A stretch of DNA of 64,000 nt from Streptococcus ratti FA-1 = DSM 20564 (lineage in GTDB: Bacteria > Bacillota > Bacilli > Lactobacillales > Streptococcaceae): contig NZ_AJTZ01000005.1 of assembly GCF_000286075.1 (NCBI RefSeq), forward strand, positions 186,001 to 250,000. The letters run 5' to 3'. The notes below the pieces were generated by a model, which saw only the letters and a list, made by a program, of their open reading frames with translations, did no database searches and was not told where the DNA came from. The translations under genes and the position numbers were made by a program. This document shows, piece after piece, positions 20,851 through 28,898 of the stretch. Position 1 is the stretch's first letter. Every line of letters starts with the position of its first letter.

Positions 20851-22064
20851 CAGTGCTTGCTCCTTTGTTTTTTGCGTAGTGTATAAGCGATATTGGCCAA
20901 TTTGTAGAGCGGACTGACAGGCAGATTAAATTCACCGATGAATTCTTCGATTTCCGGCTTAAATTTTGACTTGAAGCTGTACAGGCCGCCTGATAAGTCA
21001 TTTTCGATACCGCCCATATTCTGCCATTTGCTGCCTCTTTCAAAGGCGTGGTTAGCTGTTGCAAACCAAGTATAGATAGCAGCTTGATAGCGACGGAATT
21101 CTTCATCCATACCAGCATAGACATTTTCGGATGTTCCGCCGAATTCCAGAGACAGTGTTCCCGAAAGAGGGACAGTATCCTTACCTTGGGATAAATGCTC
21201 TTGAAGAAAGGTGATTTCATCATTGAGGCGTTCGATTTCTTTTTTAGTGTTATCAATTTTACTTGCTTTAACCTTATCGCCAAATTTAGCCAAGTTATCT
21301 TGAGCTTTTTCTCGCTGATTTTCCAAATCGGCAAGTCTTTCTTTCAAATTAAGGCTGGCCAGAGTAATGAAAGACTGTTTGGGATAATTGTCTAAGAGCT
21401 TGCGATAATAGTCAATGCCTCTGAGATGAATACTTTTGCGATCCTCCGTTTTTTTCATTAAATTAGCAAAATCTTCTAGAAGTTCATAACTGCCAAAGCG
21501 AAGAGTAAGACCCTTGTTTTTGGCCGTGCGGATGGATTGCCGTATTTTCTTAGATAAATTGGCTTCAGAAAAATCTTTTGCGTAGATATTGGCTTGAAAA
21601 CGCGGCTGAATGGTTTCTCCCATATCAGCTGTCTGCCCCAGCCATTCACAGCCTGAATTTTTCAAATTAGCAATGATATCCTGGGCTTGCGGATTGGCGA
21701 TGTCTTCCTCATCAATTTGATGATGATTGAGCAAAATAAAAGGGTCAAATTTAATGAATAAGGCACGTTTTCTTTTGGCAAATCTTTTCAAAGAGCTTAA
21801 AACAAAGTTTACTAAGTCTTTGTTCTGATAGTCCATAACGGGACCTCTTGGAATGTAAAACATTGTCATACCAAGGGGTAAAGGTCTGATTAAGATAGAA
21901 GCAGAGGCTACAAGTTTATCATTGTGATAAAAGCCAATGCGTTCATTTCCCCATTCATTTTTGACTTTTGCCCAAGCACTGCTTTGCAGTAAATTGGTTT
22001 GATTGCTGTTTTTGATAAAATTATCGTGTTCTTCTCTCGAAATTCCGATTTTATATGTGTACAT
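20850..22064 (-). CDS. murM: FemX/MurM-type peptidoglycan branching aminoacyltransferase
   Basis: This FemABX-family enzyme of 404 residues is paralogous to the next gene and is expected to add the first bridge amino acid to lipid II at the inner membrane face. The FYIPRGPVMDY motif, a coiled-coil insert (about 235-290) and the late VYAGMDEEFRRYQAAIYTWF are diagnostic. The ATG at 22064 overlaps the stop of the preceding HAD gene (TAATG), so translation is coupled. An in-frame upstream start at 22079 is less likely. Confidence 0.87.
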   Translation of the reverse strand: MYTYKIGISREEHDNFIKNSNQTNLLQSSAWAKVKNEWGNERIGFYHNDKLVASASILIRPLPLGMTMFYIPRGPVMDYQNKDLVNFVLSSLKRFAKRKRALFIKFDPFILLNHHQIDEEDIANPQAQDIIANLKNSGCEWLGQTADMGETIQPRFQANIYAKDFSEANLSKKIRQSIRTAKNKGLTLRFGSYELLEDFANLMKKTEDRKSIHLRGIDYYRKLLDNYPKQSFITLASLNLKERLADLENQREKAQDNLAKFGDKVKASKIDNTKKEIERLNDEITFLQEHLSQGKDTVPLSGTLSLEFGGTSENVYAGMDEEFRRYQAAIYTWFATANHAFERGSKWQNMGGIENDLSGGLYSFKSKFKPEIEEFIGEFNLPVSPLYKLANIAYTLRKKQRSKH

Positions 22065-22873
22065 TAGTCTAATACCCACTTTTTAATTGCATAGGCGACA
22101 CCGCTGTCGTCGTTTGATTTGGTAATATATTTAGCTATTTTTTTAAGTTCAGGAATACCATTTTCCATAACAACAGGGTTTCCTACCGCTTCAAGCATGG
22201 TACGGTCGTTTTCTTCATCACCGATTGCCATGGTCTCGTCTTTGCTGAGCCCCAGTTTTTGTGCTAAATGAGCAACAGCAGTTCCTTTGCTGACTTTTTT
22301 ATTCATGAGTTCTAGGTAAAAAGGACGTGATCTAACGATGGTATAATGCTGATAAAAGCTGTCTGGAATATTGGCAATAGCTGTGGCTAAAATATCCGGC
22401 TCATCGATCATCATGATTTTGACGATTTCTTTATCGACCATCTCTTCAGGAGTGCGGTAATAGACCGGCATGTTGACCAGGCTGGCTTCGTGAACAGTAT
22501 ATTTGCCGATATTGCGGTTGGCTGTATAAATGCCTTCCTTGGTAATAGCATGCATGTGTACGCCCAATTTACGACTGAGCAGCTCAATATCAAGATAATC
22601 GTCATAGGCCAGGGGCTCTTTAACAAGTGCCTCCCCCGTAGCAGTATCCTGTACCAAGCCGCCGTTAAAGGTAATAACGTAATCACCATGGTTTCTGAGA
22701 TTGAGTTCTTCTAATAAGTTTGTCACGCCAGCGATAGGGCGTCCGGTAGCAATAACAATTTTGACCCCTTCTTTCTTAGCTTCCTGAATGGCTGCAAAGA
22801 CATCCGGTGTTATTTCGCGTTTATTGTTGAGCAGAGTGCCGTCAATATCAACAGCGACTAATTTAATTGACAT
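22064..22873 (-). CDS. Cof-type HAD phosphatase
   Basis: This HAD phosphatase of 269 residues belongs to the Cof/YidA type (subfamily IIB). It begins with the DIDGTLLNNKR nucleophile motif, continues with ATGRP and ends with the GDEENDRTML metal-binding motif. Homologues dephosphorylate sugar phosphates or similar metabolites, and the substrate here is unknown. It is the first gene of a three-gene leftward operon with murM and murN, an arrangement I recall from S. mutans. Whether that reflects a role in wall synthesis is not known. Confidence 0.88.
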   Translation of the reverse strand: MSIKLVAVDIDGTLLNNKREITPDVFAAIQEAKKEGVKIVIATGRPIAGVTNLLEELNLRNHGDYVITFNGGLVQDTATGEALVKEPLAYDDYLDIELLSRKLGVHMHAITKEGIYTANRNIGKYTVHEASLVNMPVYYRTPEEMVDKEIVKIMMIDEPDILATAIANIPDSFYQHYTIVRSRPFYLELMNKKVSKGTAVAHLAQKLGLSKDETMAIGDEENDRTMLEAVGNPVVMENGIPELKKIAKYITKSNDDSGVAYAIKKWVLD

Positions 22874-23040
22874 AAATTTTCCTAATTTCTAAATACAATG
22901 TTATACAGTCTATCTTACTAAAAATCAAGCTATTTGTCATGCTGATAGGAGGAATTTATCCTCAGCGTAAGCAGCAGACAGGCAATATTTGAATTTAGTT
23001 CCTTTAAAGGAGAGCAAAGAGTAAAATAAGAATTCTTCAT

Positions 23041-24351
23041 TTAGTTTGGCCTGTCAGGCAGAGTCAGATGTTTGTTTTTGATATAGCTGGCAAAAGTTTC
23101 TTTGGCTTCAGCAAACAAATCATCTTTAATCAGCATCTCTTTTGGAAAATAGAAGCGCCGATCGCCGTGTATGGTTCCGGATAAGGTATGAACAAGAGGC
23201 GAAAGGGTAGACAGCTCGGCGATAGAGCCGTCTTCCTGCAACATTTCAATTTGGGTCCGTGGATTTTTGACGTCTGGCTTGTAAACATCATAAGGCAGAT
23301 CAAAATTCAGATGGACAGCAGTGTAGTAATCGGGATCAAAACCAAGTGATTGGACAATATCTCTTAGTTTATCCAGCTCACAAAGTTTATCCTCATCAAA
23401 AGTAATGGATTTGAAAACCTTTCGGTTAACAAAGCGGCTGGCCAGATTGGCCAGTATCTTATCGCCGCTATTCATCCATGTCTGAAAATAGGTATTCATC
23501 ACACCGTCATCTAGGCTGAGATAGTCTCCCAGAGTAACTGCATTCTCAAAAAAGGGAACGAGATGAGGCGATGTAATAGTAAAGAATTCTTTTTCTCTCG
23601 GATAGAGATACTTGGCTCGCTTGAGAAGATTTTGCAGGAGGACTTCCATGGCCCGGCTAGCAGGATGAAAATAAACCTGCATATACATTTGATAGCGGCT
23701 GATGATGTAATCTTCGACAGCATGCATGCCGTCTCGTGAAAAGGCAATGCCGTTTTCAATCGGACGGATAACCCGCAGGATTCGAGTCAGGTCAAAGGCT
23801 CCGTAACTGGCACCGGTAAAATAGGAATCCCGTAAGAGGTAGTCCATACGGTCAACATCAATTTGACTGGAAATCAGCTGCTCAACTTGCTTATTTGGAT
23901 AGGTGTGGTTGATGACACTGGCTACCTTATCAGGGAAATCAAAGGATACCTGCCGCAAAATCCGGTTAATTTCTGTTTCCGGACTTAAAATAATCTGCTG
24001 GGTGATAGCTTCGTGATCTGTATTAAAAAGTCTTTCAAAAGTATGCGAATAAGCTCCGTGGCCGATATCATGAAGAAGTGCCGCAGCCATCGTCAGCAGC
24101 GATTCATCCTTATTCCAGATGTCTGGATACTTTTTGTCAAAAATATTAGTGACACGCCTGGCCAGATAGTAAACACCCAGACAATGCGAAAAGCGGCTGT
24201 GTTCAGCACCATGGAAGGTAAAGCTGGATGATCCCAGCTGTTTGATGCGGCGCAGCCGTTGAAATTCTTTGCTGTTGATGAGATCGTAAATGACCTCATT
24301 TTCTACAGGAATGTAATTGTGAACAGGATCGCGAAATACTTTTTCAATCAT
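23041..24351 (-). CDS. HD-domain phosphohydrolase (dGTPase-like, YwfO type)
   Basis: This protein of 436 residues has an N-terminal HD domain. HSRFSHCLGVYYLAR supplies the first His, and HDIGHGAYSHTFE holds the HD pair. The N-terminus IEKVFRDPVHNYIPV and the QIDVDRMDYLLRDSYFTG segment are typical of the YwfO/SAMHD1-like group. Characterised homologues hydrolyse deoxynucleoside triphosphates, so a nucleotide-pool role is likely. It is divergent from the TauE/SafE gene, and the 100 bases between them carry both promoters. Confidence 0.85.
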   Translation of the reverse strand: MIEKVFRDPVHNYIPVENEVIYDLINSKEFQRLRRIKQLGSSSFTFHGAEHSRFSHCLGVYYLARRVTNIFDKKYPDIWNKDESLLTMAAALLHDIGHGAYSHTFERLFNTDHEAITQQIILSPETEINRILRQVSFDFPDKVASVINHTYPNKQVEQLISSQIDVDRMDYLLRDSYFTGASYGAFDLTRILRVIRPIENGIAFSRDGMHAVEDYIISRYQMYMQVYFHPASRAMEVLLQNLLKRAKYLYPREKEFFTITSPHLVPFFENAVTLGDYLSLDDGVMNTYFQTWMNSGDKILANLASRFVNRKVFKSITFDEDKLCELDKLRDIVQSLGFDPDYYTAVHLNFDLPYDVYKPDVKNPRTQIEMLQEDGSIAELSTLSPLVHTLSGTIHGDRRFYFPKEMLIKDDLFAEAKETFASYIKNKHLTLPDRPN

Positions 24352-24447
24352 AGTTCCATTATAACAAAATTTGTTAGAGATGCCTGTTTTCTAAGTGATA
24401 GCAGGATAAAAATTTCTTTTTGTATTTACGGATTTCCCAATTTGCAT

Positions 24448-24453
24448 TATAAT
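24448..24453 (+). promoter_or_regulatory. -10 element very close to the TSUP gene start
   Basis: A consensus TATAAT ends 6 bases before the ATG at 24460, with a weak TTTACG 17 bases upstream. Initiation about 6-7 bases downstream would coincide with the start codon, giving a leaderless mRNA. No Shine-Dalgarno sequence is present. Confidence 0.5.
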
Positions 24454-24459
24454 GAATGA

Positions 24460-25338
24460 ATGACAAATAATTTAATACTCCATGTCATTCAGCTGCTCTT
24501 ATTTACCCTGATTATAGGGATTATGGGAACTATTTTATGGCATGCTAAAAAACATCAAATTAACTTAAAAGAAAAATTTTTAACAGGCTTTTGGATTGGC
24601 TATCTGACTGACTTGCTTGATACTCTGGGAATCGGAACTTTCGCCACGACAACGACCCTGTTTAAGGCGACAAAACTAGTCGAAGATGATCGCAAAATCC
24701 CGGCTACCATGTCAACAGCACATGTGATTCCTGTTTTGGTAGAAGCTCTTTGTTTTGTAACCATTGTTAAGGTGGACATTACAACCTTGGTCTGCATGGC
24801 CGCAGCTTCCTTTACCGGAGCTTTTGTCGGCAGCCGCATTACCAAGAATTGGAACACCCGGCAGGTTCAGCGCGTCTTGGGGATTTTGCTGATTATCGCA
24901 GCTTTAGTAATGGTCTACCGAATGCTGACCAATCCGGGAGCCGGTATTTCGTCTGATGTGCGCGGTTTAAAGGGCATATGGCTTTTGATTGGTATTGTTT
25001 TTGATTTTATCATTGGTATGCTGATGACTATGGGGCTTGGCAATTATGCACCAGAGCTGATTTTCTTTTCCCTGATGGGCATCAATCCTTCCATTGCTCT
25101 GCCGGTTATGATGCTAGATGCCGCTATGATTTTAACCGCCAGTTCTATGGAATTTATCAAGTCTGACCGCGTGCATTGGCCTGGGACGATGGGGATTATC
25201 ATCGGAGGTATTCTTGGCGTTTTGACCGCAGCTTTTTTCCTCAGCAGCCTAGATATTAACAATCTTAAAATTTTAGTTGTTTTCATTGCTCTTTTTACCG
25301 GCGGAACTCTGCTGCGCTCTTCCATTATCAAAAGATAA
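24460..25338 (+). CDS. TauE/SafE (TSUP) family permease
   Basis: This polytopic membrane protein of 292 residues belongs to the TSUP family, which moves sulfur-containing or carboxylate anions. It has two related halves of about four helices. The first includes GYLTDLLDTLGIGTFATTTTLFKA, and the second has FDFIIGMLMTMGLGNYAPELIFFSLMGINPS. The substrate cannot be inferred. The start codon lies just after a TATAAT, without a ribosome site. Confidence 0.82.
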   Translation: MTNNLILHVIQLLLFTLIIGIMGTILWHAKKHQINLKEKFLTGFWIGYLTDLLDTLGIGTFATTTTLFKATKLVEDDRKIPATMSTAHVIPVLVEALCFVTIVKVDITTLVCMAAASFTGAFVGSRITKNWNTRQVQRVLGILLIIAALVMVYRMLTNPGAGISSDVRGLKGIWLLIGIVFDFIIGMLMTMGLGNYAPELIFFSLMGINPSIALPVMMLDAAMILTASSMEFIKSDRVHWPGTMGIIIGGILGVLTAAFFLSSLDINNLKILVVFIALFTGGTLLRSSIIKR

Positions 25339-25383
25339 GTGGGGCAAAGAACGATGAAAAAGATTTACATTACAGGAGATAGT

Positions 25384-25770
25384 ATGCAGCTTTATTTACG
25401 AAATCAAATTAATGTAGACGGTCAAGCAGAAGTTATTGAACAGTCCTATCCTGTTGAGGTAACTGAAAAAAATGGTTTTTCTTATCTGGTCTTTACAAAT
25501 GAGGAAGATGAGAAAGTTATTATGAAGTGCAGTGATGAAGAGCTTGCTGTGACGCGCTTTTCCAGTCCTAAATCTACTATGCGTTTTCATAAGGACAAAA
25601 AAGCCCTAGCCAGTCTCCCTACGCCTGTAGGAATCCAGCACTTCATAACAGAAACCAGTTTGTTTAAAGTAGAGCAGCAGTCTGTTCAGATTGATTATGT
25701 TTTAAAAAATTCAGATCCGGAGTCAGAAGAAATTTTTGCTGAATATCAATTAGAGATGACGTGGGGTTAG
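25384..25770 (+). CDS. DUF1934 beta-barrel protein
   Basis: This small cytoplasmic protein of 128 residues belongs to DUF1934 (calycin-like beta-barrel, YwiB type) and has no established function. The ATG at 25384 is preferred because AGGAGA lies upstream and the product then begins MQLYLRNQINVDGQAEVIEQ, as homologues do. The longer frame from 25339 adds 15 residues of unlikely sequence. It follows the TSUP gene closely and is followed by a strong terminator. Confidence 0.72.
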   Translation: MQLYLRNQINVDGQAEVIEQSYPVEVTEKNGFSYLVFTNEEDEKVIMKCSDEELAVTRFSSPKSTMRFHKDKKALASLPTPVGIQHFITETSLFKVEQQSVQIDYVLKNSDPESEEIFAEYQLEMTWG

Positions 25771-25795
25771 AAAATAAAGTGCTTCTTCTTCGGGA

Positions 25796-25823
25796 AAACA
25801 AAGAGTTTGGAAACTCTTTGTTT
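25796..25823 (+). terminator. terminator after the DUF1934 gene
   Basis: A perfect 13-bp stem (25796-25808/25811-25823) with a GG loop is followed by a T-run. Confidence 0.85.
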
Positions 25824-25858
25824 TTTTATTAGACTTGTTCGAAAACGGATAGTCAATA

Positions 25859-25926
25859 GAAATCAAAAAACGAATGCTAATAACTTGCGATGGTCTTATT
25901 ACAGGATTCATTCGTTTTTTGATTTC
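25859..25926. repeat. 18-bp perfect inverted repeat
   Basis: 25859-25876 pairs perfectly with 25909-25926 around a 32-base loop. It has A- and T-rich arms like the msrA/lysS terminator. It follows another terminator by only 35 bases, so it marks the left boundary of the acid-sugar island or is a relic of a lost gene. No coding sequence is seen from 25771 to 26277. Confidence 0.6.
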
Positions 25927-26162
25927 ATTCTGATTGTTCAGAATATGCAGAGGAGATTCAACAAACTCACTTACTCTGCTATAACAGGCTGACTGTAAAA
26001 ATGAAATATCAGAGAAGATTAGGGTGCCCTTTATTACTGATGGGAGAGAATTTTGCATCTATCCATGAGGCAATAATATTTAGGAGATCAAGAAGACTAA
26101 AAACGTTTCAAAAAGAAACTGAAAAGAAATAATAGGATAAATGAGTGAACTTTATTTTTTTA

Positions 26163-26178
26163 TGTTTCATTTTGTTTC
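26163..26178 (+). promoter_or_regulatory. tandem TGTTTC boxes upstream of the acid-sugar operon
   Basis: Two TGTTTC hexamers start 10 bases apart, one helical turn, at 26163 and 26173, and lie upstream of a GTTATAATTAGG -10 region at about 26219-26225. Another copy lies in the region between the regulator gene and the kinase gene. They are candidate sites for the PrpR-like regulator. This is inference only. Confidence 0.35.
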
Positions 26179-26277
26179 GTATTTGCTTATAAAAATCTTC
26201 TAAACGAATATCAAAATAGTTATAATTAGGATTATTAAAAACAAGAAATCCCCCTTTAGGGTAAAGGAGAATCACAC

Positions 26278-27186
26278 ATGAAAACTATTGAGCTAAAAGG
26301 AATTATTACTCCCATTTTAACGCCAATGCGAGATGACGAGTCAATAAATTTAGATGAACTGCGAAATCAAATTGAACGTCTAATTGAGGGCGGCGTACAT
26401 GGAATTTTTCCGTTTGGAACAAATGGAGAAGGTTACATTTTAAGCTATGAAGAAAAGCTTGAAGTGTTGAAAGCTACCATTGAACAAGTTAAGGGAAGGG
26501 TTCCTGTTTATGCTGGTACAGGATGCATTTCTACTAAAGAGACTATCCAATTAAGCAAGGCTGCACAGGAGTTGGGAGCAGATGTTTTATCTATTATCAC
26601 ACCAAGTTTTGCTCTTGCTTCACAAAAGGAACTTTATAATCACTATGCAGCAGTTGCCAAAGAGGTTGACTTACCAATTGTTTTATATAATATTCCAGCA
26701 CGGACAGGAAATAAACTTCTGCCTGAGACAGTTGAAAAATTGGCTCATGATGTTGATAATATCATCGGTGCAAAGGATTCCAGCGGTGATTGGGAGAATC
26801 TCAAAGAATATATCCACAGAACAAAAAAATTGGATAAGAAATTCTTTGTACTATCTGGAAATGATGCTTTGATTCTGTCAGCTTTAAAAGAAGGTGGAAC
26901 AGGAGGCATTGCGGGCTGTTCAAATGTTTACCCGCATGTTCTTTCATCAATTTACGATCTTTTCCAAGAAGGAAAAGTTGAAGAAGCCCAGCAAGCTCAG
27001 GACTCTATTGCTGATTTTAGAGCTGTTTTCCAATATGGCAACCCAAATACTGTCGTAAAAACGGCTGTAAAATTATTAGGCTATCCAGTTGGCGACTGCC
27101 GTCGTCCATTCAATTATTTACCAGAAGAAGGGATAACTGCTTTAAAAACTGTTTTAGCAGCTAATAAAGAAAAAGGGATGAATTAA
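26278..27186 (+). CDS. DapA/NAL-family aldolase or dehydratase, catabolic
   Basis: This protein of 302 residues belongs to the dihydrodipicolinate synthase/N-acetylneuraminate lyase superfamily of Schiff-base lyases. The conserved parts are FPFGTNGEG (substrate carboxylate site), LYNIPARTG with the catalytic Tyr, and GAKDSSGD with the Schiff-base Lys. Its place at the head of an acid-sugar gene set, away from lysine genes, argues for a 2-keto-3-deoxy acid aldolase or dehydratase rather than DapA. It has a strong AAAGGAG site and is followed by a transporter 27 bases downstream. Confidence 0.8.
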   Translation: MKTIELKGIITPILTPMRDDESINLDELRNQIERLIEGGVHGIFPFGTNGEGYILSYEEKLEVLKATIEQVKGRVPVYAGTGCISTKETIQLSKAAQELGADVLSIITPSFALASQKELYNHYAAVAKEVDLPIVLYNIPARTGNKLLPETVEKLAHDVDNIIGAKDSSGDWENLKEYIHRTKKLDKKFFVLSGNDALILSALKEGGTGGIAGCSNVYPHVLSSIYDLFQEGKVEEAQQAQDSIADFRAVFQYGNPNTVVKTAVKLLGYPVGDCRRPFNYLPEEGITALKTVLAANKEKGMN

Positions 27187-27213
27187 TCTAAGAGCAAATA
27201 GAGGAGGATAATT

Positions 27214-28491
27214 ATGACAACTCAAATGATTATTGCGCTAGCAATTACTGTCTTTATGATTATTTTAATTATGAGAGACAGATTGCCATTTGGAGCTCCG
27301 CCGCTTATTGCTTTGCTTTTGTTGGTTGTGACAGGGGTGTCCGATATTAAAGGTGCTTTTGCAGGCTTTGCCAATTCAACAATCATGATGCTTGCTGCTT
27401 TTATGGCTATCATTGCTGCCTTGCAGAAGACAAGCTTTATTTCAAAATTTAAAATAGCCATGTTTAATATGGCTAAAAAAGGTGGCTATAAAGCCTATAT
27501 TCTATTAATCGTCATCGTCATGCTGGGGACCAGTTTATTTGGTACAGGCTCTACAGCTTATTATGTTTTAGTCATTGGGTTCCTATCTGCTCTGCCTGAA
27601 AATAAAGCGCTTGCTCCATCTAAGGTTTTGATGCCTGCAGGCTTTGCTGCTAATCACCCTTTGGTGCCATTTAATACAGCCTTACAATATGGGATTACTG
27701 TTGCTGTGCTGGATGCTGCTGGAGCGGCCACTAATGTTAACTTAGTAAAATTTTCAATTGTAAATCTTATTCTTTCTTTAGGTTTCCTTGCATGGTCAAT
27801 TCTGGCTTATAAGTTTTTACCAGAACATCCAATATCTAAGGACTCTTCAGATAATGAAGCAGATCAAAGAGAGAAAACGCATCTGACTAAAAAACAAGAG
27901 CTCGTAACTTACTTGTCTTTTGCACTTGCTGTAGTTGGAATGGTTTCACAAAGTTATATAGGTGATGCTGGGTATGCTTTGACGGGTATTGCGGTTATTC
28001 CAATCTTCTTAGTAGGTGTCCTAGATTTTAAGGAAATCAGAGATGCTATCAGCGCACCGATAATTATTATGTCAGCTGGTGTTATTGGTGTGGCAGACGC
28101 TTTGGGGGGCACTGGCCTTACAGAAATGGTCGGGAAATCTGTAGCTGGTATGCTTGGATCTAATATCAATCCTTTCTTATTGATATTTGCCTTCTGTATT
28201 TTAACCAGTTTATTAGCCACCTTGACTGGCTCCACGATTGGCACTGTCTATGTATTTGCGCCATTAGCTATTGCAACTTGTTTAAAACTTGGATTTGATC
28301 CGACTGCTGCGGCAACAGCTATTGTCATTTCTGGCTGGTGCGGTCATTTCTTACCTGTAGACGGGATGCCGGCTCTAATTATGGGTACAGGGAATTACAC
28401 AATGGTTGAATTTTGGAAATTTACTATCCCTCAATACTTTATTCGTTTATTTGCACTTACAGCAGGAGCCTTGCTCTTATTCCCAGTTTAA
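27214..28491 (+). CDS. SLC13/CitMHS-like carboxylate transporter
   Basis: This polytopic protein of 425 residues has about eleven hydrophobic segments and the layout of the divalent-anion:Na+ symporter/CitMHS ion-transporter group. There is an N-terminal scaffold and two similar halves with GTGSTAYYVLVIGFL and LTGSTIGTVYVFAPLAIA. The central charged loop (about 205-230) is cytoplasmic. Encoded between the DapA-like enzyme and the VOC gene, it is the obvious uptake system for the acid degraded by this island. The exact substrate cannot be told. Confidence 0.75.
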   Translation: MTTQMIIALAITVFMIILIMRDRLPFGAPPLIALLLLVVTGVSDIKGAFAGFANSTIMMLAAFMAIIAALQKTSFISKFKIAMFNMAKKGGYKAYILLIVIVMLGTSLFGTGSTAYYVLVIGFLSALPENKALAPSKVLMPAGFAANHPLVPFNTALQYGITVAVLDAAGAATNVNLVKFSIVNLILSLGFLAWSILAYKFLPEHPISKDSSDNEADQREKTHLTKKQELVTYLSFALAVVGMVSQSYIGDAGYALTGIAVIPIFLVGVLDFKEIRDAISAPIIIMSAGVIGVADALGGTGLTEMVGKSVAGMLGSNINPFLLIFAFCILTSLLATLTGSTIGTVYVFAPLAIATCLKLGFDPTAAATAIVISGWCGHFLPVDGMPALIMGTGNYTMVEFWKFTIPQYFIRLFALTAGALLLFPV

Positions 28492-28509
28492 TATTTACGA
28501 GGTTTTATC

Positions 28510-28857
28510 ATGAAAAATACATTTGAGTTGGCCCACATTGGGATTAACACAGAATCTGAAGAACAAGCATTAGAACTAGCTAAATTATTAAGTTTAATGT
28601 TTAACTTAGAACCTAGACATGGCATGAAGTCAGAATTTGCCGGTGGTTATTTTGAATGCCTCAAGAGTCCGTACCTAGGCAAAAATGGTCATGTTGCTAT
28701 GATTACTGCAGATGTAGAATCTGCTGTTAAAGAATTAAAGGAAAAAGGATTTAACTTTTTAGAGGATACAATTCAGTTGACTGAAGATGGCAAGTTAAAA
28801 AATATTTATATTGATGGTGAATTTGGTGGATTTGCTATTCATATTTTAAGAAAATAA
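28510..28857 (+). CDS. stand-alone VOC-domain protein
   Basis: This single vicinal-oxygen-chelate domain has 115 residues, beginning ELAHIGINTESEEQAL and ending GGFAIHILRK. As I recall, very similar domains occur fused to the C-terminus of KDPG/KHG-type 2-keto-3-deoxy acid aldolases in Firmicutes. Here it is free. A role as isomerase, lactonase or epimerase helper for the keto-acid pathway is plausible but unproven. It is the last gene of the dapA-like operon and abuts a bidirectional terminator. Confidence 0.7.
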   Translation: MKNTFELAHIGINTESEEQALELAKLLSLMFNLEPRHGMKSEFAGGYFECLKSPYLGKNGHVAMITADVESAVKELKEKGFNFLEDTIQLTEDGKLKNIYIDGEFGGFAIHILRK

Positions 28858-28869
28858 GATGAATGACAA

Positions 28870-28898
28870 AAAGGTTTTAGGCATAACCTAAAACCTTT
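28870..28898. terminator. bidirectional terminator between VOC gene and regulator
   Basis: A perfect 12-bp stem (28870-28881/28887-28898) carries A/T-rich ends on both sides, between convergent genes. Its last base overlaps the stop codon of the regulator gene. Confidence 0.8.

Noticed and set aside
26098-26111. A CcpA cre site upstream of the dapA-like operon (AAAAACGTTTCA)
   Set aside because: It differs from the cre consensus in at least three positions, including conserved ones.
26278-27186. Annotating the DapA-like gene as lysine-pathway dapA
   Set aside because: Its neighbours are all catabolic and the superfamily is broad. Context favours a sugar-acid lyase.
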